Origin: Symsagittifera roscoffensis
Lineage: Eukaryota; Xenacoelomorpha; Acoela; Convolutidae
Length of the DNA: 64,000 nt
Direction of reading: 5' to 3'
Assembly (NCBI RefSeq): GCF_963678635.1
Contig: NW_026971149.1
Coordinates: 1,118,001-1,182,000 of the forward strand
Below are positions 8,675-18,408 of this stretch, piece after piece; the stretch's first letter is position 1; each line of letters begins with the position of its first letter. The translations under genes and the position numbers were made by a program. The notes beneath the pieces are model-generated. The model was given only the letters and a program-made list of their open reading frames with translations. It was not told the DNA's origin and ran no database searches.

Positions 8675-10101
8675 TTACTTTTGAAATTCTACTTTCTTTA
8701 ATATTTTAGATTGGGGGATGAATATTTTGTAGTTTTTTCGTGGTTGATTTCGGAGTCTTGTTGTTTTCCTATGTTCTGATTTGTCTATTTCTTCTTGGGG
8801 TATTATTTGTTCTGTCATTTTTCTATTTTTTCGTTGTTTTTGGGAGTCTTTATGGTCTAGATTTTTTGTAGTGTTTTTGGTGGCGGTTGGTTTTGTGCTT
8901 TGATTTTCGGTGGGGTTATCATTTTGTTCTGTGTTTTTCAGATGTGGTTCGTTTTGAACTATTTTTAATCCTGTGAAAGAATATAATTGAGTTAATTCGC
9001 GGAGTGCGTATTCTTTTGGGTAATAAGGTAATAGGTTGTTTCGATGCTGAACGATTTCTTTTTTATTTGAGTCGGTAATTTTATATGTGACATCAGTGGG
9101 TCTTGCAATTATTTGGTATGGTCCTTTTCGAAGGGGTTGTAATTTTTTAGAAATTCCTTTTTGAGTATTAAAATTAGGTATCAGAACAAATGTTCCAATT
9201 TTTAATTCGGAAGCTGGTGTAAAACGTGAATTGATTTGTTCATTAATGTTTTGTCTTTGTAATAACTTTTTTGTTATTTTTTGATAAATTTCATTGTGTT
9301 TTTTATCTCTATTTAGAATCCATTCGGTGTGTGTACCGGAGGCTAATTTAAGAATTTGTGGGTGATGAAAATGATCTTCATCGTGTGTATGTAATGGTAG
9401 GTTATAACAAATTGAATCTTTATTTGGTTGACAATAACCTTGTGCGTTTTTATGAGAATTTGCTGTAAACATTATTGGTTTGCGTGGTTTTTGGTTAAAA
9501 ACCATTTCGTATGGTGACATTCCTAGAGTTGTCGTATTTTGTGAATTAAATGCTAAGGGAAATAATTTTACATCTGCTGACCATTCGGTATATTTTGTAT
9601 CATTTCCGTTGATGATACATCTAAGATATTCCTGTAATGAACGGTTCATACCTTCGACTAAGCCGTTTGTCCAAGGTGCGTGAGATGTACGTGGTTTGTG
9701 TTTAATGTTGTATAAATGACATAGTGTTATTATTTCATTATTTATGAATTCTGTACCGTTGTCTGTGACTAAAATTTCTGGTAGTCCAAATTTTGCTATC
9801 CAGTGTTCATAAAGTGTTGTATACGCATAATAAGCGTTACAATGTGGTACTGGGTTAAGTGCTACATAGTGTGTAAATGCGTCAACAATTACCATAATGT
9901 AGGAATTTCCTTCTGATGAGGGTGAAATTGGGCCTTTAGTATCAAATGAGATACGGTGATTAAAGTACAAACTTTGTCCTTTAAAATCTTGTTTTTGTGC
10001 TATTTGTTTTTGATTTGGGTAAGGTTTATTTAGTTGACATACTATACAATCATTGCATAGTACTTTTATCCAGATTGGTGCATTTGGGAAGTAAAAATTT
10101 T
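8675..10101 (-). CDS. int: Integrase of element 1 (-1 frame relative to RT)
   Basis: Retroviral-type integrase that would insert the cDNA. The zinc-binding His pair (HTQNIKGH) is at the end of the RT frame and the Cys pair (CNDC, then CIVC) is in this frame, so the HHCC domain spans a -1 shift near 10093-10101. The catalytic residues are present: D in SFDTKGP, D in VTDNGTEF and E in LVEGMNRS. The last two have the standard 35-residue spacing. A C-terminal domain with GTFVLIP, KGPYQII and HRNNLLPYY follows, then a basic tail of about 100 residues rich in Lys, Thr and Asn. The frame is open upstream of the apparent TTG start at 9970, so this is the downstream part of pol. It ends in TAA. Confidence 0.88.
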
Positions 10102-12339
10102 GTATAAAATTTGAATATATTTTTTCTGATCCAAATGTCCTTTAATATTTTGTGTATGTGAGATATTAAAAGCGATGAGAATCATACTTAAAGGAAGACA
10201 GGGGTCTGTAGATACGTTTAAGTTATACTCTAAAAGGTCTGTAGTTTCATTAATTGTTGTGTTATTAAATTTGCGAAAATATCGGAGGAGTGTCTTGTTG
10301 CCTAGTATGGTTGAATCTGCTTTTGTAGGTTTAGTTTTATATTTATGCCATGATTTTAGTTGTCGAATTATTGGGTCAAGATTTTGGTATTGTTTTAGGG
10401 CTGAAATTGTAATTGTTTCTGTTGGAGGGAGAAAAATGTTTTCGATTTCGAATTTAGATAAGGGTTTTGTATCTAATGGGTCATGAAGGTCGAAAACTTG
10501 ATTTATTGTGTATTTTGAATCGTTTGTTTGTGGTCCTGATAAATTTATTTTATCAGTTAAATTTTCTTTTTCTATTAGTGGAAAATGGTCTTTTTTAGTT
10601 TGGTGTTGTTTTGTTCGTTTTTGTTGGGTGTTATTTTTTATCCATTGAGAATATGGGATTGGTTTGAAAGTTGATGTTCCAAGTAGATCAACTTCATAAT
10701 GATTATTTTGACAATCTAAATAAAGTGGGAAATGTTGTAAACTATTTATTTGTGATTGTTCAATATCAGTTTTCACTGCATATTTGCATTCTAATCGGGG
10801 TGATGTTTCGTTTTCTGCAAGGTAGAATTTTATGTTTTTGGGTATTTCAACTGTTGCTTTTCGTGTAAGTAATTCAGGTGGTGTATTTCGACTTAAGGTG
10901 TCTGGTAATGCAAGATTTTTTCCTGCAGTCCAAACTATATGTAAGTTTGGAAATTTCATTAGAATTAGTTGAAATCTGTAAACGCGGTGGTTTGGGTTAG
11001 ATTTCTGTGTGAAGAGAAAGATGATTGGTTTATGATCTGTGAATAAAACTGTGGGATGTTTTGATCCAAGTATCAGAAATTCATATTCTGTCAGTGTATA
11101 TATTATGGCTGTACATTCTCTCATTAGAGTTGAGAGTCGTAGCTCTGCTTGAGTGAATAATCGGGAATTTGCTGATATCAGATTCATTTTGTTTGTACCA
11201 TTATGTGATTGTAATAGTGCTGCGCCGATGCCAAAATTCGAAGCATCGCACATTGCATAAAATGGTTGATCAGGGTCTGGAATTGTGTTTGAAATTTGTT
11301 CAGTTAAAAGTTTCTTTATTTCTTCGAATCGTGCTTGATGTTCTGTATTCCATTCAAAATTATTTTGTTGTCTAAGTATGTTGTAAAATGGGCGTAGATA
11401 TAATTGCATTTTATAAACATATTTACTTAAGAAGTTTAACATTCCAAGGAATTCTTGGATTTTCTTTTTATTTGTTGGTGGTTGAAGTTTTTGAATAGCG
11501 TCAATGCGTGACTTCAATGGAGTGATTGTTTTTCTTTCTATATTATGTCCTAAGAATTTAACTCTTGTTAAAAAGAAGTGTGATTTATCAGGGGCGGCCT
11601 TCAGATTTTCGTTCTGAAGTATTTGGTGATATTTTTCTAAAACATTGAACATTTCGTCTTTTGTTTGTGATTGCATAAAAACATCGTCTAGATAGGTGAT
11701 TGCGTTTTTCTTGAGTATTAGTGGTCTGAAAATTTTGCTCATAAAAGCTGAAAATGCTGCTGGTCCTATGGATATTCCATAGAATAAGCGGTTAAATTCA
11801 TATTGTTGGTTTCCGATAACAAATTGTGTTAAACGTCGTGATTGTTCATCTAGTGGCATTTGATTGTATGCACTATTCATATCGGCGGTTGTAAAGTATT
11901 TGCCGTTTATTTTTGTTAAAATTACTTGTATTGGTTCGATGGGCCAATTACATTTTGATTCATCTATGAGTGAATTGAGGTATCTAGCATCGAGAACGAT
12001 TTTTAATGATTCTCCTTTAGCTAGAATAACAACGGGGTTGATAAATGTGTTGCCTTTTGGTTGTTCTTCTTTATTAACTGGTGATATAATGTTGTATTGT
12101 TCTAAAATATCGAGTAATCTGTTTACTTTATCATGTAAGTGAATTGGTACTTTACTTGCTCTCTGTTTTTTGAAAACTGCGTCTGGTTTTAATGGGAGAT
12201 GTAGTGATGAACTGATTTTGCCAACATCGAATTTTGATGTTGCATAGACTGATGAATATTTAATTAGCTGTTTGGCTAACTTTTCGAATTCGTCTTGTGT
12301 TATTTGTGAATGTTGGAAATTAAAAATTGTTAAAAATTT
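10066..12339 (-). CDS. pol: Reverse transcriptase and RNase H of element 1
   Basis: The frame is open from the codon after the protease TAG (12342-12340) to TAA at 10068-10066, about 757 codons. The first ATG (11880) is already inside the RT palm, so translation must come from upstream. RT motifs in order: INPVVILAKG, DARYLNS, DMNSAYNQ, FYGISIGP, then the catalytic ITYLDDV, then FLGHNI. RNase H follows with YAMCDASNFGIGAALL, RECTAIIY, FTDHKPI and ALPDTLSR, giving the acidic active-site set. A spacer of about 200 residues leads to the start of the integrase zinc domain. It would copy the RNA genome into DNA and degrade the template. The break before integrase sits at a short T run. Confidence 0.9.
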   Translation of the reverse strand, partial: KFLTIFNFQHSQITQDEFEKLAKQLIKYSSVYATSKFDVGKISSSLHLPLKPDAVFKKQRASKVPIHLHDKVNRLLDILEQYNIISPVNKEEQPKGNTFINPVVILAKGESLKIVLDARYLNSLIDESKCNWPIEPIQVILTKINGKYFTTADMNSAYNQMPLDEQSRRLTQFVIGNQQYEFNRLFYGISIGPAAFSAFMSKIFRPLILKKNAITYLDDVFMQSQTKDEMFNVLEKYHQILQNENLKAAPDKSHFFLTRVKFLGHNIERKTITPLKSRIDAIQKLQPPTNKKKIQEFLGMLNFLSKYVYKMQLYLRPFYNILRQQNNFEWNTEHQARFEEIKKLLTEQISNTIPDPDQPFYAMCDASNFGIGAALLQSHNGTNKMNLISANSRLFTQAELRLSTLMRECTAIIYTLTEYEFLILGSKHPTVLFTDHKPIIFLFTQKSNPNHRVYRFQLILMKFPNLHIVWTAGKNLALPDTLSRNTPPELLTRKATVEIPKNIKFYLAENETSPRLECKYAVKTDIEQSQINSLQHFPLYLDCQNNHYEVDLLGTSTFKPIPYSQWIKNNTQQKRTKQHQTKKDHFPLIEKENLTDKINLSGPQTNDSKYTINQVFDLHDPLDTKPLSKFEIENIFLPPTETITISALKQYQNLDPIIRQLKSWHKYKTKPTKADSTILGNKTLLRYFRKFNNTTINETTDLLEYNLNVSTDPCLPLSMILIAFNISHTQNIKGHLDQKKYIQILYKIFTSQMHQSG

Positions 12340-14100
12340 CTAATGGTCTTCTGTGTAGTTACTGATGTTGAATGTAGGTTTGAAATATGGAGTTTTTGTG
12401 AAGTAATCCGTATTTCTGTTTTCGTGATTTATTATGTTATTTATCGATAATTCTTCATTAAGAATTGTAGATTGACAAATATCTAATAATTGGAGTATAT
12501 TATTTACGCGATAGGCTTTTTCGTGTATTGGTGATATTGTAGCGTTGGTTTCACAATATCCTAAAAGTCCTAAAGGTAATGTTACTTGGTAAGGTGTGTT
12601 GTTATAGACATGTAAGGAGATAATATCTGAATTCGAATCTGACATATAAAATTTTTGTTTGTTTTGTTCCTTATCATATTGGTGAACTTGTTTAATTGAA
12701 AAATTATAGATGTTTCCTGATAGTGGTTTCAAGTGTTTTCTTTGTTGGTTAAATATCGGGTAGAATTTTGAAAAGAATGGTGGTTGTTTATTCAATCTTT
12801 GAAAAAATGTTAAGGATGTTTCTTTTGTTTTTGTATACTTATCTTTGATTAATATTTTACTATTTAGGAAGTTAATTGTTGGTATATACTTTGAAATAAA
12901 TGGTATTCCAATGATATTATATTTAATATCAGTGATATGGAATATTTGTTTAAATGGCTTATTTAGAATTTTGCTTTGCTCCATTGTTCTGGTGGGGAGG
13001 AGAAATAATTGGATTTTTCCGTAGTTTATCAATGTTGATCCTTGTGCTGTTGCTAGTTTACTAGAGGTTTCAAGAGGCGTTAGCTTTGGGTGTAAAGTTT
13101 TTATTTCATTCCTCGTGGGAATGTTTATTATGTTTGATTCTGCTCCTGAATCAATTAAAAAATCAATTTCAAGATCTGGTGGTTGAAATTCTTTGTTTCT
13201 TGGGCTTTCTAAAAGGAATGGTATTGTCCAAATTTTTTCTTTGGGTTGTTCTTTCTGTATATTTTGATAGATGTGGTTTGTATTCAAGCATTTTGTTTTG
13301 ACATTTTTATTGGGTTGATTTGTAGTGTTTATTGCATTCGTTTCTTGCGTCGTTGGTGTGGAATTTATGGGTGTAGTGTAATAATTTTGAAGAAATTCTG
13401 ATTGATTTTCATATATGTGTGATGATAAGGGTTGTTCATATATGACAGATTCATAGTCATTTTCGACTTTTATCATATTGATAGAAAGAGTGTTTTCTGT
13501 GTCACTTTCTGAATCTGATGATGTACAGTTTATTTGATTAAGTTGTAACGTATCAGTTACTGTGTCATCAATACCTGGAGGGTCTGATGTTGTTTCTGGG
13601 TTAGACTGTACTTGATTGATTTGTCTTTGATGTTTAGGTGTACTGCTTCTGTGACGATTATTAGAGTTATTATAGTGATTATTATTCCGGTGTGGTGATT
13701 GGGAATAATTTCTATAACGATTATTATAACTTGAATGTCGGTTTTGTGAATTATTTCGCGATCTATTTTGATAATTGTTGTTTGGTCTGTTATATGAGTT
13801 ATTCCTTGATCGGTTATTTGGATAATATTGACTTCGATTGTTTGAATAACTTCTATTTCGATTATTGGAATAGTTTCTATTTCTATTGTATGATGAGTTT
13901 CGTGATTGATTGTTTTGATAGTATCTATTTCGTGATTGGGAATTAGATCTAGAAGCAAACTGTGTTGTGTTTGAATTAGATCTGGAGTAGTTATTTCTAC
14001 TATTTGGTCTATTGTAGTGATTTTGTGGTGAATTTTGTGTGTTTCTTCGTTCTGGCGATCTTCCTCTATAACTTGAGTTATATGGGGATTGATTTCTCGT
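12340..14100 (-). CDS. pro: Arg/Asn/Ser-rich linker and aspartic protease of element 1
   Basis: Open frame from just after the gag TAG to TAG at 12342-12340. The first 190 or so codons are an extended low-complexity region rich in Asn, Arg, Ser and Tyr, resembling an RNA-binding gag tail. An internal ATG at 13476 begins a 378-codon segment. Its protease motif is DFLIDSGAESNIINIP, with DSG at residues 109-111 after that ATG; GIPFISKY lies downstream. Retroviral proteases act as dimers to process the polyprotein. The frame is the same as gag before it and RT after it, so one or both UAG codons may be read through. Confidence 0.82.
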   Translation of the reverse strand, partial: TRNQSPYNSSYRGRSPERRNTQNSPQNHYNRPNSRNNYSRSNSNTTQFASRSNSQSRNRYYQNNQSRNSSYNRNRNYSNNRNRSYSNNRSQYYPNNRSRNNSYNRPNNNYQNRSRNNSQNRHSSYNNRYRNYSQSPHRNNNHYNNSNNRHRSSTPKHQRQINQVQSNPETTSDPPGIDDTVTDTLQLNQINCTSSDSESDTENTLSINMIKVENDYESVIYEQPLSSHIYENQSEFLQNYYTTPINSTPTTQETNAINTTNQPNKNVKTKCLNTNHIYQNIQKEQPKEKIWTIPFLLESPRNKEFQPPDLEIDFLIDSGAESNIINIPTRNEIKTLHPKLTPLETSSKLATAQGSTLINYGKIQLFLLPTRTMEQSKILNKPFKQIFHITDIKYNIIGIPFISKYIPTINFLNSKILIKDKYTKTKETSLTFFQRLNKQPPFFSKFYPIFNQQRKHLKPLSGNIYNFSIKQVHQYDKEQNKQKFYMSDSNSDIISLHVYNNTPYQVTLPLGLLGYCETNATISPIHEKAYRVNNILQLLDICQSTILNEELSINNIINHENRNTDYFTKTPYFKPTFNISNYTEDH

Positions 14101-15420
14101 CTAGCTTGTATTGTTCGGAACTGGTTTTCCAGAACTATTGTTGCTATATACATTTTTGTTTGGTAGATTTTGATCTTTCTTCATATATTGATAAAATGAC
14201 TTATTTGGTTCTTTGTATTTTTGAGGTTTATTCTGACTATCTTGCTGTTTTTGTCTACATTCGGAAATACTATGTCCGTATCGTCGGCAATAATTACACC
14301 ATTTTTTGAAAGATGGTTTGCCTTTAAAGTTTGGGTTCTTTTCATAAATATTGAGTATTTCAGTGATTTTTTCAACGAGGTCTGTGTCTGATTCTTGTAT
14401 ATTATTAATATTAGTGGAAGTTGTTTCAATTCTGTTAACATATTGTAATTTCAGATTTTCCGTTTCTTCTAGTTTCATTGTGATTTCTGCTTGTTCTAGT
14501 TTGTCTACTAGTTTTCGAAAATCTAAATCGGGTTCTCGAATTGAGGAAGGATGGGATGCTCTCTTTTTTATTGCTATTTTCCTTAATTGTGGTGTTAAGG
14601 TCATCATTAAGATTTCTGTCATCTTTGTATTTTTATAGTCGTGTGTATTTAGTGAATATGCTTTTCGAACTAGTGTTTCGATTCTTACTGCTAATTGCTT
14701 GATGGTTTCGTTTGGTAATCTGCGACTTTCATTACATAAAACTCTTTGTTGTTGTTTGTTTCTTTCGGAGTCAAACATTTTTGAAAATTCTTGTGTAAAC
14801 CTTTTCCAGTTTGATTTTATTTCTAGAGGTAGTACTGAAAACCATTTTTGGGCTGCGCCATCTAAGGTTGTTTGTATCAACGCTGTGCGTCGATGTATCC
14901 AGTTTTGATGTAGTGGCGTATTAATTGGTTCAGGTCCAATGTTTAAAATCAAGTTTGCTGTTACTGCATTTAAATAATCTTCTACAGAGTATTCAGGGTC
15001 TGTTCCTGTGAAAACCATTAAAGGTTTGTTTGATGTTATTGATGATCCTCCCATAAGGTATGGATTCATTGTCATTTGTAATGATTCTGCTGCATTTGGC
15101 ATTTGAGAAAAATTTGAAAGTTGGTTTCTTGTTATTTCATGTTGTTGGAGATAATATGGGAGTGGTATTTCATTTTGCATTTGTATTGGTTGATACGAGT
15201 GTGCCATCATTGGATTTTGTTGTTGAATTGGTTGAAAAGAATGTGTATTAATTGGATTTTGTTGTTGAATTGGTTGTTGATGTTGTGCATCTATTGGTTG
15301 TGGAGAAAAATTCCTATGATTTGTACGTGTTTTCTGTATTCCTTGTCCACGATATTCTTGAGTATATGGTGCAAATATGTCTGGTTGTAAAAAATCATCA
15401 TCTGAGGATAAGTAATCCAT
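14101..15420 (-). CDS. gag: Gag capsid-nucleocapsid of element 1 (439 aa)
   Basis: The N terminus has Gln/Asn/Pro-rich repeats (QPIQQQNP units, about residues 38-75). A retrotransposon-gag capsid-like helical region follows from about 120 to 330, with DGAAQKWFSVLP, KRFTQEFSKMF and RRLPNETIKQLAVRIETLV as typical elements. A charged coiled-coil-like stretch comes next. A CCHC zinc knuckle, CNYCRRYGHSISEC, precedes a polar tail. It forms the particle and binds the RNA genome. It starts 11 codons after the in-frame TAA that ends the 455-aa ORF and ends in a TAG that is followed by open frame into protease. Confidence 0.85.
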   Translation of the reverse strand: MDYLSSDDDFLQPDIFAPYTQEYRGQGIQKTRTNHRNFSPQPIDAQHQQPIQQQNPINTHSFQPIQQQNPMMAHSYQPIQMQNEIPLPYYLQQHEITRNQLSNFSQMPNAAESLQMTMNPYLMGGSSITSNKPLMVFTGTDPEYSVEDYLNAVTANLILNIGPEPINTPLHQNWIHRRTALIQTTLDGAAQKWFSVLPLEIKSNWKRFTQEFSKMFDSERNKQQQRVLCNESRRLPNETIKQLAVRIETLVRKAYSLNTHDYKNTKMTEILMMTLTPQLRKIAIKKRASHPSSIREPDLDFRKLVDKLEQAEITMKLEETENLKLQYVNRIETTSTNINNIQESDTDLVEKITEILNIYEKNPNFKGKPSFKKWCNYCRRYGHSISECRQKQQDSQNKPQKYKEPNKSFYQYMKKDQNLPNKNVYSNNSSGKPVPNNTS

Positions 15421-15453
15421 TTGATAAGATGTTTGTTTTTTATTTTTATTTTG

Positions 15454-16821
15454 TTAAAAAAATGGGTAATTTTCACTGTGATCCTGTGGAGGATTTGTTT
15501 GGAAATTTATTGAATTATATTGGGCCGTTGGGTTATCCCAGTTTCGAGATCTTGTATATTGGTTAAAATTTCTTCGTGGTTGGTAATTTGTTTTTGATGG
15601 ATGTGTATAATTATAATTGTGGTCTGCAAAGTTATTTTTATTGAATGTTTTGCGTGATTTTGATGGTATTGTCATGGGTCTATATGTTTGGTAATCCATA
15701 TGTGAATATTTTGGAACAACCGAAGGTTTAACGGTTGATTGCAAGGTTACTTGTGTTTGTGATGGATTTGTATTTCTTGGTGTTGTCAAATTTGGGCGTA
15801 TTGGTGAAATACTTTGTTGTGTAGTTGTTGTGTGTACAATTTCTTCATTTATGAAGTGTGATGGTGTCTGGATATCTTGTTGAGTAAGATTCCTAGTTCC
15901 ATTGAGGTTTTCGTTGTGTATGACTGTAGAGTTTAAACTATTATTTTGTGTATCGGGTAAAAATGTATTATAGTTTAATGGTGTTGCATCAATGGTTAAG
16001 GGTATTACTCTTACATAATCTCTTATGTAAGATATTGTACTTATTGCTTGACTTGAGATTGATTGTGGAAAGCTTATAAATGCGGGATGAGACCATTCGG
16101 GGTTCCAAACATAATCTGATTGTTCTGTGATAGCGGTATCATCGTTCGAATTTTGGGGTCTAAAATTTTTTCTTGCTTGTGCAATTAAATCAATATTGTG
16201 TGTGAAATAATCTATTATGAACCATGCCAAAATTTTTTGTAGATCGTGTTTGGTATGTTGTGAAACGTCGTCTTTCGTGAAATTTTCTTTAATAATGTTT
16301 AAATAACTAGAGAGTAGTGTGATTTCATGTCGTACTCTTAAATGTTTAGATGTTTCTGTCGGTGAAACATTTGTTAATGGGATTTCGTTTTCTAATATCG
16401 AAATATAACTATATATTATTGCGAAAACTTCATTAGTGAAAATGGAGTTTGCTCTTTGTGAGTTATGGTATTGGATGCTTTTTATATATTCTGAAAAAAC
16501 TTTTGAAAATTCTAAATCAAGATCGTCTGTTTGAATTGTATATTTCCTATTATTATGGTTTGGTGAGGTGAATTCTATGGAGTAGATTCCATACTGTTGT
16601 GTTATGTTGCATATATCTTTTAGGTAGTGGTCTATGATTTGTCTTTTGATTTTTACATCTGGGAATTCTGTTTTACATGGACTGATTCCGGGTTCAAATA
16701 AATTTAAGAGTAAATTTTTACAAAATATATGTTGTCCTCTATCAGTATCTGCATCTACTATAAAAGGAAAGATTTCATCATCATCTGGAGTTTCGTCACC
16801 TGGGGTGTGCGTTGAACTCAT
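15454..16821 (-). CDS. First gag-side ORF of element 1 (455 aa, function unknown)
   Basis: Complete ORF with ATG at 16821 and TAA at 15456-15454. Residues 1-260 look helical and folded, with an acidic N terminus. The rest is low complexity: Ser/Thr/Pro/Gln-rich, then a basic Asn/Arg/Tyr-rich tail likely to bind nucleic acid. It occupies the matrix position upstream of capsid and is in the same frame as gag, protease and RT. It has no zinc knuckle. It may be the N-terminal half of a split Gag or an independent protein. Its first 26 bases overlap the end of the 155-aa ORF in another frame. Confidence 0.7.
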   Translation of the reverse strand: MSSTHTPGDETPDDDEIFPFIVDADTDRGQHIFCKNLLLNLFEPGISPCKTEFPDVKIKRQIIDHYLKDICNITQQYGIYSIEFTSPNHNNRKYTIQTDDLDLEFSKVFSEYIKSIQYHNSQRANSIFTNEVFAIIYSYISILENEIPLTNVSPTETSKHLRVRHEITLLSSYLNIIKENFTKDDVSQHTKHDLQKILAWFIIDYFTHNIDLIAQARKNFRPQNSNDDTAITEQSDYVWNPEWSHPAFISFPQSISSQAISTISYIRDYVRVIPLTIDATPLNYNTFLPDTQNNSLNSTVIHNENLNGTRNLTQQDIQTPSHFINEEIVHTTTTQQSISPIRPNLTTPRNTNPSQTQVTLQSTVKPSVVPKYSHMDYQTYRPMTIPSKSRKTFNKNNFADHNYNYTHPSKTNYQPRRNFNQYTRSRNWDNPTAQYNSINFQTNPPQDHSENYPFF

Positions 16822-17263
16822 TTTTTCGTTCGATGACTGTTAATATGTAATTATTAATGTGTCGAATTGGTTGATTCCAATTGTATAAATGTACTGGTTT
16901 GTGTTTATACTGCTTTTTTATTCTTCTTTTTCCTCTTTGTGATGAATTTGAAGTTGTTTCTGAGTCAGAGAAATATAATTGATCGTGAATTGGGCAATTT
17001 TTATTTATTGATTCCTTTAGTTTGTAAAGTTCGTCTAAACTGTTGGTTTCTGATTCTGAAAATGCGTTTCGATTTTTTGAAAATCTTTTTCTTGTTATTT
17101 GTCTTTGTTTCGTTATTATTTTTCTCTTTAGTGTTTGTCGTTTTGTGCGAATGTATCCAACTGTTTGTGTATGAGGTGTGATTACAAGGTCGTATTTTTT
17201 GTTATCTATTTCACAATTGTGTAAAACGATTGTTTGTTTATTTCCTAGGTTTTTAAATGACAT
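16796..17263 (-). CDS. Basic 155-aa protein, first ORF of element 1
   Basis: Complete ORF. Residues about 38-70 are a dense Lys/Arg/Gln tract (KRQTLKRKIITKQRQITRKR), followed by a Ser/Glu-rich acidic stretch and a second basic cluster (RGKRRIKKQYKHK). Such composition suits an RNA-binding or nuclear-targeted regulatory protein, comparable in general style to retroviral regulators; I see no sequence family. It overlaps the 455-aa ORF by 26 nt in a different frame. Confidence 0.55.
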   Translation of the reverse strand: MSFKNLGNKQTIVLHNCEIDNKKYDLVITPHTQTVGYIRTKRQTLKRKIITKQRQITRKRFSKNRNAFSESETNSLDELYKLKESINKNCPIHDQLYFSDSETTSNSSQRGKRRIKKQYKHKPVHLYNWNQPIRHINNYILTVIERKNEFNAHPR

Positions 17264-18408
17264 AAGGTTTAGGATGACGGATGCAAAAGGGTATTAGGTG
17301 AATTCTAATTGCTTAAACTGTTAGTCCTTACGATTTTTTGGTTAGCTTAACCTGGGTCTATTTGTTCAGGGTTGGAGAGAAAAGTATATCTATTCCGAAG
17401 AATGATTGTTACTTTCTCGTGACTAGTATAAGTTAAGGTGTTAACTTACTTAATCTTACTTAGGGGTAGTGATTGTGTTCAAAGGTTGGAGAATAGTAAA
17501 TCGATCCACAAGGTTCAGGTATAATTAGAACGCGAGTAGTTCGTTAGATAATATTTTAAACTTACTAAGTCTAAAATTTATCCTGGGTCTGGTAAGAGGG
17601 GGGGTCAAGTGAAGGATGAATAACCGAAGTTCTTCACTGTTTATCCTAATTTGAATGATTAGTTTTGTTTAAAAATTTCTATTAGTCTTAGGTCTTAGAA
17701 AGGGTTGGACAGTGAATCGACGTTTGAGGTCGTTAGACACTAATTAAGTGAGTGGGGGAGAACAAAGTTGTTCTGTTTGATCCAAGGATAGGCCTTGATG
17801 ATCAAGTTTGAAATTTAATTAAATAGAAAATGATTTAAGATCCAAGGATAAGCCTTGATGATCTGATTTTAAAATTTAGTGAATTTAAGGTTTAATAAAA
17901 TTTTAATTTGTGTAAAGGAAAGATTTAGTGTTTTATGATATTAGTGGGTGTATGATTGCTATTATGTTTTAGGTGATGAAGCTGGAACAACAGGATGATT
18001 TATGATTACTAACCATTTATTGTCATGCTACTAATTTTTATTTTTATCTTCCAATAAATATTTTTCAAACATGTTTTATATATTACTGCAGAGTTTTAGG
18101 GAAACGATCTGAGATCTTTTTATCAATCGTTATTGTATATTATTAAATTTGTTTAGCGCCGGAAATGATATTGAAGATTAACTTCAAGGTTTTATGTTTG
18201 CAAATGGAAATCTAAATTCATTGCAAGTAGTATTCGAAATATAAATGTTTGTTCTGGCTTTTGCCGAACTATCATATAACTATATGGCAAGTTTCTACTT
18301 TGTCGTATGTCGTCTCTGGTTCGAGGTCTTCTTCCAATTCCGGGTAGTTCTGTTATGGTTCGGAATATTGGCTCTGATCTATTGAGTCGTAGAGACATTT
18401 CGATTAAA
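17264..18408 (-). other. Element 1 5' leader and inner part of the 5' LTR
   Basis: About 1.1 kb with no supported gene. The inner LTR border cannot be fixed because the partner LTR is cut. One possible border is the TG at 18166, flanked on the minus strand by CCGGCGCTAAAC (18162-18151), but this lacks a clear TGG primer-binding start. A 25-bp direct repeat differing at one base lies at 17779-17803 and 17839-17863, exactly 60 bp apart; it could be a protein-binding or packaging signal. Confidence 0.5.

Noticed and set aside
13557-14153. 198-codon Thr/Ile-rich minus-strand ORF
   Set aside because: It is the alternate frame of the repetitive Asn/Arg/Ser-rich linker that is in phase with gag and protease; its low complexity comes from the same repeats.
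10066-16821. Reassignment of UAG as a sense codon in the host
   Set aside because: One of the three in-frame stops is TAA, and the window gives no other support for a variant code.
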